A stretch of DNA of 64,000 nucleotides from Hygrocybe punicea. Lineage: Eukaryota > Basidiomycota > Agaricomycetes > Agaricales > Hygrophoraceae. The stretch lies in NCBI GenBank assembly GCA_963556145.1, contig OY744469.1:5924767-5988766 (forward strand), written 5' to 3'. This document shows positions 9,797 to 19,236 of this stretch, in pieces. The stretch's first letter is position 1, and every line of letters begins with the position of its first letter. The position numbers were made by a program, and so were the translations under genes. A model generated the notes under the pieces. That model was not told where the DNA came from. It ran no database searches and saw only the letters and a list, made by a program, of their open reading frames with translations.

Positions 9797-12780
9797 CTAT
9801 GAATCAAGAGGGCCGTCAAATTCTGCGACATCATCTAGTTGGCTGTAAATGATTCTTCCTTTTTTCCTCGAGGGCGACAGAGACGGTAGTGCCGGTGACG
9901 GATTCATATTCCTTCTCTTTCCCTCTGCCACTAACTTCCTCTGCACAAGATAAGCAGATTCATCCTCGGTACCTTCAATGTCAATTTGAAACTGGTGAGT
10001 CTCACATGTGTTACTTTCTTGGAGTACCACAAGAGCAGCTTTCTCATCAACGTTCAGATCCTCGATAATGAGCAAAATGACCATTTCCGGAATCAAAATT
10101 CGATTGATAAACTTGTGTGTTGGGATCGTGTGGATCGTGTTTCGGTTGGACAACGGAACCAAATCCTGCAAGACTTGGGATATCACAGCATAGCCCCTTT
10201 CACCGTAGCTATATCATGATATCAGTGGATGATCTAATCCAGAGCTCAAAGACGTACTATCCCGTACCCCGACCATACCGCTGACTAAAATCAAGCTCTC
10301 CCTCGAGGCCCATTGCACGGTTTGCCCCAATATCCAGGATCAAGGTGCTGAAGAACTGGAAAAATATGGAGTCCCTTGGATCATCAATGATCTCTGCCAG
10401 CGCATCTGTGAGATCGGCTACCCTGTCTCTTAGGCTCTCGAAGTTGATCATTTGCGGCCAGCGCTGGTTAATTGCTCTAGATGGCAGCAATGCCTCGGCG
10501 TGGTATTGTTGGGTTTTATCTTCCACAACGGATTCCTTTATACTGGACTCTGTGCTTAGTTCGTCCATGCTTGTCTCATCTGTTTCAGAAACCTCGACAA
10601 TGTTTTGATATGCTTCTGCGACAAATTCAGCCCATGATTGTTTCGGAGAGCCTGCATGCTTGTACTTTGATACGAGATGAGTATTTTCCTTGTAAATCCT
10701 GTAATGTTTGTGGAATGTTGATCGGTGGTATGATAGGCTGAAGACCATTTCGAACGCAGTATCTTGATGAATGGTCGGCCGACGCTGCGCCCGCAACTGC
10801 TCTATTCGTTCAAACCCCTCGAAGATATCCACAGCAAAGAAGGACGTCGGCCATGCCCTTTCACCATTACGCAAGTATTTTCCTACCCATGGGCGCTCGC
10901 CTAGTGCTGCACTATGCAATGGAAATGCATGATCCACGTTCAAGTCCCCGCAATTGTCATTTGATGTTAATTTTTTTGGCGAGATTGTAGGGGCTATCGA
11001 TGATGACCTTGATGCAGGTGAATCCCTGCTATATTTTACTCTCGATGGGCTTTCTGACATTGCCTTGGGACCAGGGTGTATGTCCAAAGTCTTCACGTTG
11101 TCCTGGACCCAGGCATTTGCAAAGATCCGTCCGTTTTTAACCCCACTAGGACTTTGTACGAGACTGTTTGGATCTCGTATATTGTCTCGAGTACGTTTCT
11201 TGCTGATTGTGCCTGTACCATTTAACTTATCTATCTCCGCATCCAGACCAGGGCAATCTTGCAGATGAGGGCCAATGATGCCACCGGAAAGTTTTCGGAA
11301 AAGAAGGGTTTCACCAGTTTCCACCTGCCGAACGGTATCAAAGGTGTGGCAATCCCAGCGCTTTTGGAAACGATTATATGTTTCAACCCGTTTTTGCATT
11401 GACAAACCCAAGACTTCCACTAGTTCAGGATAATCTTTGATTCGGAAATCGGGAAAGGTTTCTACTCGCAATGGTAACACAATTGGCTCACGTCCCTCCT
11501 AAGTTAGGTGTATCAGAAGATTCTTTGTTGGTCAGGGAAAGTAATCTACCTGGTACCACAAAATAGCTGTAACCTGCATCATCTTTTGTTGTCGTGATCA
11601 CAGCACGGCGTCTTTGGTGTTGGTATGTCGATCATCATCTTTCCCAGCCATTCGACGTGCTTCTAACCAGGCTGGTGTGGTAGATTGCCACATAGTCGCA
11701 ATTGGTATGGCATGGTTTGCTCTCGGAGCCGGTCGCAGTGTGGGGGTGGTATTGGTGTGAATCGTTGGAACTGGTGGGAGAAACATAGGAATCACAGAGC
11801 ATGGTGTCGGACGCGCATCTTGCAGCACCATGGGTAGTTGCTGATCTGTTCTCTGCACAGACTCTTGTCTATGCATTTCTGGTGACCTATTGCCTATTTG
11901 TGCCTCAGGTACTGCAACCCGCAATGCCGTTGGACCTGGCACCGCTTGCTGGGGCAATGTAAACAGCATGGGATCCAATGATTCTCCAGCTGGCGACACA
12001 GACGGCGGCATGGATACCGACCTTGATGCCTGCACTCCAAGCTCCGGCAAAGGGATACGATGCTTCCGCTCCTGACAAGGAGGGCGATGTACTCCTTTCG
12101 TGGCGGCATCTAGAGCAGCATCTCTGCAACACTTCCGACACATAAAATTTGTACATTCGGTGTGTCCTGGTGTTCTGGTGCCTTTCGCTGACTTACAGGT
12201 TTCCATAGCACAGAATATCCCACCATTCGGACGTCGAAGCTTTGCTATGATGGCTTCTCGAGTGGCAGGGCGCTCTACTGGTGGCGTTTGGGAATAGAAT
12301 GAAGGACTATTGACAAGTGGAGTTTGGGAATGGAATGAAGGACTATTGACAAGTGATGGAGCTTGGGTATGGAATGAAGGACTATTGACCAGTGGTGAGG
12401 GTTGGGGAAGAAACGGGAGAGGTAAATTCTTTGGAACGAGTGACGGAAGTTGGTTGGCATTAGGAATGGCGTGACGTATGGGTATAGTTGACATGGCCTG
12501 GTTATTGGGTATAATATTTTGGAGTATCGTTGGATCTTCTCTCGCAGCTTGAACGAGTGATAGTGCGAAATCTGGATCTAAAGGATTGGAATGAAAGACT
12601 GTGTTTCGACAGTGCCGGTTAGAACACTACTTAGGATTAGTTATCTTCTTGACCAGTATACCAAAAAAAAAAAAATACGGTTTGTTGGATGCGGTTCTTG
12701 TTCTCTATTTTCCCAGTTCCTTTATTAACAGAAGGAGGGTTCAATAGGTTACCGCAACGTTCGCAAGGAGTGGATGTCAT
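9797..12780 (-). CDS. Uncharacterised Cys-rich Agaricomycete protein, interrupted by an in-frame TGA
   Basis: The ATG at 12780 opens a short exon with a CxxC (CERCGNLL). After an intron of about 100 bp the next exon holds repeated SPLVNSPSFHTQ-like units, then a Cys cluster (FCAMETCKSAKG, CTNFMCRKCCRDA, PCQERKH; 12200-12070). A TGA at 11598-11600 interrupts the frame, but the same frame goes on as KMMQVTAILWYQ, an intron (11499-11549), and EGREPIVLPLRVETFPDF. Later segments are CPGLDAEI, WPTSFFAVDIFEGFERI, FHKHYRIYK and, after an intron near 10250, VLQDLVPLSNRNTIHTI and LLIIEDLNVDEKAALVVL. The pattern matches a family seen widely in mushrooms, sometimes beside alpha-kinase-like domains; no function is known. 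Either the TGA is a nonsense mutation (a CGA to TGA change would do), a sequence error, or two genes meet here. Confidence 0.6.
12300..12400 (-). repeat. In-frame short repeats (about 27-33 bp) in the Pro/Ser-rich region
   Basis: Three to four imperfect copies of a unit containing GGAATGAAGGACTATTGACA give repeated SPLVNSPSFH-type peptides. Unit length varies, but the frame is kept. Confidence 0.7.
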
Positions 12781-12916
12781 TTTGGTTTGTTGAATAAAAA
12801 TATTTATTTATGTATTTAGAGATTACATAGTTGCGCGATGCGCGCGATGCCGAGGCAGCAGGCCCTGAGTTTCAATGTTAACGCACTGAGTTTGAAACTA
12901 ATGGACATGTCCATAA

Positions 12917-12947
12917 GTCCCGTGGACAAAGTCGGCGGCGGTCAGAC
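12917..12947 (-). promoter_or_regulatory. Second copy of the shared 31-bp element
   Basis: Exact reverse complement of 3702-3732. It lies 136 bp upstream of the minus-strand ATG at 12780 and is oriented toward that gene. It is flanked by the short palindrome GGACATGTCC at 12903-12912. Confidence 0.4.
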
Positions 12948-13017
12948 ATTGTGGGCTGTCAGGACCCCGAGAACCTGACCCACCTGTATAAGGAAACTTG
13001 GCTTCGATAAGATTAGA

Positions 13018-13376
13018 TTAGCGTCTCGCCGATTTCTTAGGTGCTATAGAAACTGTCGACTCTGCTCTCCCTCGCTTCAGGCTGTCCATATATATTCCCT
13101 CTAGCCCATCTGTGTCTGGGAAGCCATTCTCGTCTCTCCAGTCCTCAGTCACATCATCATCAATTCCCATGTGGGCTTCAGCTACCCGGTTTGCCTCTTG
13201 CATTTATTGGAATTTCTGTGTGTCTTGAAAAAGGACAGGCCAAGGTCCTGTTGGAGTTTACAAATGTCGCAGCAAATGAAGGTCTTGTTAGTGAGAGGTT
13301 CATAAACTGTCGTCAGTTGGACAATGTTGCCGTCAATAAGCAAATAGTCTGTGAAGTCAGCGTGTGTTTGAGACAT
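13018..13376 (-). pseudogene. Short zinc-finger-like gene fragment
   Basis: Two overlapping minus-strand frames read as parts of one small protein. The first starts MSQTHADFTDYLL and has CCDICKLQQDLGLSFF then THRNSNKCKRQ, a C-x2-C...H...C pattern like the N-terminal finger of fungal transposon proteins. The second continues VAEAHMGIDDDVTEDW and ends KKSARR at 13018. Joining them needs an intron or a frameshift that I cannot place. It could be a remnant N-terminus of a transposase. Low confidence. Confidence 0.3.
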
Positions 13377-13842
13377 TGTACGTTCAACTCAGCGGAAAGC
13401 TTGGAGTAAAGGAAGCAAGGCAAGAGATAATATTGCTTTCTTCATTGCACTGGAGATTCAAGTTTATTGACGGTCCCACTGGCAGTGACTAAATAGGACA
13501 TACGAAACAATCTCGGCTTATATCTTGCTACAAACGCGTTTTTGGGACATATAATAGTAGGAATGAATACTTTGTACAGTAAGGAGGAGATCTGCCGACT
13601 TAGTTTTGTCGAAAACATGTTGTGGGAGCGATAGAACGAGAGTTGAGCCAAAACGCGTCTGAGAGGTAAAATATGGACCCCGTACACCTGTCAGGACCAC
13701 AGGGGGTGGACGTCTCGGCATCTCCATTGGTTCCTTGGCGCTTCCTTTGCACCTACAGTGTCATGGGCGGCAATCTATCACGGATACATAGGTTAGAAAC
13801 CGATATATATATCACGGGACGAACTTGAAGCTCGAACCACCC
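13377..13842. other. Intergenic region, no gene seen
   Basis: Several short frames exist on both strands, but none has recognisable motifs or consistent splice sites. It lies upstream of the DUF4436 gene. Confidence 0.4.
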
Positions 13843-15662
13843 ATGGCTTCCAACACGAATGCGATGTCTCCGGCAGATAATACCTCACAGGAAGTGACTC
13901 CCCAGTGGTTTACCACCTTCAAGTCCAACAATGTGGCGAAACTTATTGTTGCGTCGACGGTTTTGACATTGGTTGTGATCACGCTTTCAGTGGTTTTCGC
14001 CAACGTATACTTAATTTCCGAGGTAAATTACCGCCTCCCAGTCAAAGGTCCTTCCACACAACAGGTAAGAACGCTTTTTGCACAAATTTGAATTGGCCAG
14101 TCCATCAGCTGAACACCTCCCTCTAGATAAGCATTGTGACCGACTATATTTCCATTGATGCAACCGCTGGTACACTCACGGCAGACTGGTATCCCCTGGC
14201 TGTTGACTGCTCTTTCCCGGAAGCCATTGTAAACATATATTTCGATCCGTGAGTACCGCTGGCTGAAATGTTTTGCATATGGTGATAATGTACGGCTGGA
14301 CATAGCAATCTGTTGTTATATGATGGAAGTACTTCCGAGTCAGGGGTAATGTCTGAAGACCAGCCTACTGTGCCGACTTTCCGGTTCAACACGACCAAGA
14401 GGTGTCATGTCGGTGTGCGAGATAGCTATGCCACCTTCAGAACCGTCTCCAAGTTGGTGGGTGCCGCTGAGCGTCGGAAGTTGTCTGGCGCCTCTCTTCA
14501 ATTTTACCCGTTCGATACGTGGGTTCCTCACCGGGAATCGTTTGTTGATTTGCCCATCGCCCTCATCTGGATTCCACAGATACTTCGCAGAAATTTCCCT
14601 GTTTGCCGAAATCGATTCCACCAATTCTAGTGTTGGCGTGGTGGCCGAAAGACCTTTTGGGACTCCCGTGTAAGCAATTATGGTTATCATCTGGGAGGAG
14701 CTGCCAACCATACATTCCGGTCGAAACAGGAATTTCAACGTGAAGCTTGATCAACATTCATCAAGCAACACTGCTGAAGGATTATTAATCCGCCTCGATA
14801 TCACTAGGTCAACTGCGGTCCAGGTCCTCGTCGTAATTATTGTCATTGCAAACTGTGTGTTGCATCTTGGTTGATTCGACAAGTTCGAACACTGACCGAC
14901 CACATTGTAGGGATGGTAACTATTGCATTCTTGTGGATCACCGTTGCATCGATTATTTGGCCGGAAAATATCGTCAAAGGATTATTCGTGATACCTATTG
15001 CCACATTGTTCGCCTTCACCTCAGTCAGAGCTAATATGCCTGGCGCCCCTGATGGATTCGGTGAGCCGCTCCTTGACGTAACGTATTCACATCTCATTCC
15101 TAGCCCGTCGTATTTTTATCTTCTAACGATTTAACTTTTCAAAGGGGCCTTCATCGGTAGGTTCCCTGCGGTCTGAACCAAATGCCGATTAATCCTTGTT
15201 ATCAGATTATCTTGGCATTCTGCCAAATTTAGCCTTGATGACTCTTTGCGCACGTATCATCTTGCTTTCATACTCATCATCACTTCACTAATCCCCCGAT
15301 CTAGAGTGCAACTTTGCTGATCGTGGTTCTTATTCGTCGCATACGTGCCTTTCACCCACGGTAAGCCATTAACGTCGAGAACATCTTTGGTTATACTTAG
15401 CGGAATGACAATTTACTGATTTAGGCAGAGGGAACGCTCATTGCAGGCTGTTTTAGATGCACTGGATGTGGCCGATAAAGCAGTTGCTGCTGCAAACGAG
15501 GCACTCGTTGTTGCGAAGAATGCTCTCGCGACTGCGAACCCACCACTTACAGTCATTAGCACCCAATTAATGGTCGAGAGCTCTCAGGCCACTGCCACGC
15601 TACCACATACCGATAATGTTCCACCGCTCCGTTCTGGACCCCGAATACGCCATACGCAGTAA
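13843..15662 (+). CDS. DUF4436 multi-pass membrane protein
   Basis: The ATG at 13843 begins MASNTNAMSPADN; an upstream in-frame TTG is not a plausible start. TM1 (LIVASTVLTLVVITLSVVF) is followed by a large non-cytosolic domain with CSFPEAIVNIYFDP, SLQFYPFDTW, ASLFAEIDSTNS and NFNVKLDQHSSS. Then comes a cluster of hydrophobic helices: VQVLVVIIVIAN, GMVTIAFLWITVASIIW, GLFVIPIATLFAFTSVR followed by MPGAPDGFG, YLGILPNLALMTL and ATLLIVVLIRRIRAF. The phrase FPFDxY...FAFTxxRxxMPGAPxGFG is the signature of fungal DUF4436 proteins. The tail is Ala-rich and helical (DALDVADKAVAAANEALVVA). Around ten introns. The family's role is unknown; plasma or vacuolar membrane localisation is inferred from topology. 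Confidence 0.82.
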
Positions 15663-16498
15663 CGAGTTCCCGGAGAATGTAGCATGATTTTTGAGGTTTT
15701 GAAGTGTGATAGAATCTAGCCTATCCCAGACAAGTAAACCGTGCACGCGCAACTGAAACCATGCAAACGCGCAAATAATAAAGTGCAACGGGAACGTCAT
15801 AGCGCAAAGGGATCACGAAAACCCCAAATCAGAATTTTCTCAGCCAAGCCTCGAACTAGCTCGGAACCCTTATATGATTGTGGGCCATTAGTAACCAATC
15901 TACCTGCAACTTTCCCCTGCCTGCCCCAGCTAATATCCAAGCTGTCCAAGGCACAATACATGGGCTAGGCTAGTAGTTAGTAGTCACTAGTCACAGCAGA
16001 TGAAACGAACCAGTGTGGGTATATTATCAAACAAACAGGACTTCCAAAAACGAGAAGACGGACGTCGTGACTGTGGTTAATCACGGTCAGTCATTTGAAA
16101 ACAAACCTTCAAATCGTCCGTATCGCAAACCTGTACCCCGGACTCGGGATGACAGGTTGACGGCACCGAAAGGATTATGAATTGGCGGGTCTCGGAGGTG
16201 ATGCATCGTTTTACCAGGTTGAAACAGAAGGTCAATTCTCCCGCCGTCTTTTCCCTGGTGTTGTTCTTTCTATTGTTTCATCGCTTTTCACCAATGTTAC
16301 TGAGCGCAGATTATTGCGTTCGGTCTCTCGTGGACATAAAGTCTATTCGGAGGTCTTGAGTTCTTGTAGAATATGGATTCATGACTACTAAAAGCAATGA
16401 CCTCTTGAGAATTTTAAACCAGATCTACGTCTTTTCTTCCGACGCCATGAGTATGAGAATTGAAGGACCATCATGAGGACTCACTAAGTTTCGATAAA
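15663..16498. other. Intergenic region, no gene seen
   Basis: About 840 bp hold no supported gene or RNA. A few GCGC words lie at 15740-15810. The only plus-strand frame starting with ATG, at 16177, lacks recognisable features. Confidence 0.5.
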
Positions 16499-16963
16499 CT
16501 AACGAGCGCGACAGACAACTTCCCCATCCAACCCCAACCGAAGTGCTTCCCGCGCCTCCAACCATTCATGCTCCTGATTTTTTGTCTTTACAACCGCAAT
16601 TTCTCCCATACCAAGTGGCTTTACGGTTTGTGCCCGCCTCCCAGAACATATCCGTCGAATCTCGTTGAGTTCCATGAAAACCCGCCTGCTAGGCAGGCTG
16701 ACGAGTGCCATGTTATGCAACACGGGCTGGTCATCACGATACTTAAGCTCAGCCCATATTCGACGCTGGGATTCGCCGACATCGCTGAAACGAGTGGGAG
16801 ACGGTTCGTCTGTTGTTCCGCGTGTGATGCTGGACAAGAACCCAGCGCGAAGAAGAATAGAGAGGATAGCCAGATTTTGGGTTGTATGCGCAACTATTAC
16901 CCTCCGGTGTCTCGCGCGAAAGGCATTCTGCACTCGAGCACAAAGGTCATGTGGGAGCGGCAT
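16499..16963 (-). CDS. MRPS8: Mitochondrial small-subunit ribosomal protein uS8m
   Basis: A single uninterrupted exon encodes 154 residues from the ATG at 16963 (MPLPHDLCARVQNAFRARHR). The N-terminal motif DLCARVQNAFRA and the following LAILSILLRAGFLSSI match the start of bacterial-type uS8. The C-terminal half (IWAELKYRDDQPVLHNM, SLPSRRVFM, GEIAVVKTKNQEHEWLEA, EALRLGLDGEVVCRAR) matches fungal MRPS8, ending in the usual GGEVLLRAR-like tail. The product binds the central domain of the mitochondrial small-subunit rRNA. The GTG further upstream in frame is not used here because the ATG sits exactly at the conserved N-terminus. Intronless and intact. Confidence 0.88.
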   Translation of the reverse strand: MPLPHDLCARVQNAFRARHRRVIVAHTTQNLAILSILLRAGFLSSITRGTTDEPSPTRFSDVGESQRRIWAELKYRDDQPVLHNMALVSLPSRRVFMELNEIRRICSGRRAQTVKPLGMGEIAVVKTKNQEHEWLEAREALRLGLDGEVVCRAR

Positions 16964-18437
16964 GAACGGGTTGGGCACAAGGGATTCCCGTGACCAGGTG
17001 CCCACCGCCCTTTCCTCCGGTCACAGCGTTTCGCTGGGGGTCGGGTCACCGCTCGTTTCGCGTGCTGGGTCACAGGCCTCAAGGTCTCGCTTCAGCCTCA
17101 AGGGCTCGCCACGATGGTCCCAACAACGGTGAGCACCTTTCATTCTTGCTCCAAGTCTGTGTCATTCTCAGCAGTAGTCCCCTCAGCAGTAGTCCCGAAC
17201 CCTTCCTTTACCATTCTAGAAAGAGTCAAGGGCATTCTGATGCCTCTTTCGCGCTGGCGCACCTCTCCACTGGCGCCTGCTCCGTTGGTCCTCAATTCAC
17301 ACTCTCGTTCACAGCCGCAGCTCTTAGTAGCTATTGTCTTCTGCACTTCCATTTGGCACCCGTGATCACCACTTCCCTCTCTGCCTCCCCCACTGCTGAT
17401 TTCTCCTTGTATGTTCATACCGAGACTACGTACGTCAGAATAGAATTTAAAAATCCCTGCTGACTTGTTTCTGCAGAATTACAGCCCCAACGGTTACGTC
17501 TCAGATTGGAGGGACCTCCTCAACGCCATGCGAAATGACACAGGTAACGCCGTGAACTGCAACGTCACAACCACCACCAATCCTCTCGTTCGCGCGAGCA
17601 AGCTCATCTGTAGACAGGAGATTCCAAAACGTCTCATAGCTTGGCATGACGAGGATGTCAGAGGGGCCATGAGGTAATCTAACACTATCAGGGAGTTTCA
17701 AGTTGATAACAGTGAAGTCTAACTCCACTTCACCGTCAGTTTCTAGAGTTCAAATTGGGGATTTTCGTATTCAGCGTGACGAAATGAGGCGATTGTCCAG
17801 AGAAGTTGACATAGATTTTGAGTTGGCTCGTCTGTATGACGTACTTCAACTTTCCCAGCCATTATTGTCTGACGGTGAGCGAGATCACTTTCGGCGAGCG
17901 GTACAGTGGCGCGGGTAACCAAGAAGGTAACTGGTAGCAAGGTGGGGCAATTGGAAAGGGCAACTGGTATTCAGAAGATTGAGTATCAGTCGGTGAGCGG
18001 CAACGAGAGTGTCGAAATAGAGACGGGGTGTGGACAAAAGTGATCTCACCTTCCGAAAGTTGGACTATGATGTGCAAGGTGAACACTGTTCACCAACAGG
18101 CTCCAGGTCAGGTGGGAAAACCTGCGACAACTTGAATCGAGCCTGAGGTGACAGTGTCTCCTCGGGGCGATCACATGGCTGAAGTTTGGCGTCAAGGTCT
18201 GCAGGAGGAACGGAGACCTAGCAGAATAAGATGGCGGGCGGCAGCTCATGGTGGTTTCTTCTCACCATGTTGATTAAATTTCAAGATCGTTCTGCAAAAC
18301 CAAAGAAAGACAGAAGTAATCTGGGAGGGTTCTGCGAGAAATTGGGATTTGTAAATGTGCTCAGCTCCAGAAGCCCTCAGAGATCTTCCTGCGCGCTGAA
18401 CCCTCGTTGCACATGTAAATGTCGGCAATACAGGTCC
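16964..18437. other. Unassigned region with ORF fragments
   Basis: There are open stretches on both strands, for example plus 17735-17918 (FRIQRDEMRRLSREVDIDF) and minus 17728-17501 (FWNLLSTDELARANERIGGG). They have coding-like composition, but I could not join them into a gene or recognise a family. Degraded gene fragments are possible. The first 150 bp are the uS8m promoter side. Confidence 0.3.
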
Positions 18438-19236
18438 ATGGATCCACTCCGAGTCCGCAGCGGTAGATACAATGTTGTCAATGTCAAGCACAAAAACGTT
18501 GCTATCCTTCGTGACGCTAACTCGCGCACCGACATCGTTGCTTGTAATCGGGAGGGCGATGCTGGCGAGACGGTACGATGCGGCTTGAAGCTGAAGATGT
18601 TTCTCAATTGACCAATGCCATCCATATCGTGCAGTGGGATGTCGATCTACTCGACGACCTTTTCTACACGATCAAGAACGTCGGCCATGGTTCTTACGCG
18701 AATATCGAGTTTGCCGCTATGGCTTCAAATGGAGAAAATGTCGTTGGAGGCGATCGTCGTCATCAGTGGAGAGTGGAACCATTGAACGGTTACTACTGGT
18801 GTGTATTCGAAGATCTTGTCCAGAGAATGCTTTGGATTTTGAAATTACATGTGAACGCAGCATTTTTCCCTATCACGAATACAGATGTCTGTTGGTATCT
18901 CGAAGATGGCTTACCTGGTTCAAATGTAGGTTACGCTTTTCCAGTCTACTCGCGATAGCATATATCTGTTCATAGATCACCTTTGACGATTATAAGCTGT
19001 CGTCCAAGAACCAGTGGAAATTCATCACACCCGATGCAGATGTTTTGGAACAACCTTCACAACCTTTACTGCAACCGCGTTCGACTTCAGAACCGACGTA
19101 TCCATCCACCACACCCTCAATGGTGGAGCAGCAAAGACCAATCTCGGATCCAGCTATACTAGGAACCACCAGGGTGTCAGAGGATGGTGGGGGAATGCAG
19201 GGAGAACCACGCTGCCACAGTAGGACTCCCGTATGA
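18438..19236 (+). CDS. Ricin-B-like beta-trefoil lectin domain, possibly the N-terminus of the adjoining kinase
   Basis: The ATG at 18438 starts MDPLRVRSGRYNVVNVKHKN. Spliced exons give three trefoil-like repeats: GRYNVVNVKHKNVAILRDAN; then (after an intron at about 18574-18632) WDVDLLDDLFYTIKNVGHGS with QWRVEPLNG; then ITNTDVCWYLEDGLPGSN and SSKNQWKFITPD. The QW-type motifs (HQWRV, NQWKF) are characteristic of ricin-B beta-trefoils, which bind sugars or protein surfaces. It is followed by a Pro/Ser/Thr-rich linker (PSQPLLQPRSTSEPTYPSTT). Its own frame closes at 19236, past the ATG of the kinase frame at 19184. That overlap is unlikely for separate genes: a 34-bp intron (19188-19221) would fuse the two in frame. 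Confidence 0.6.
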
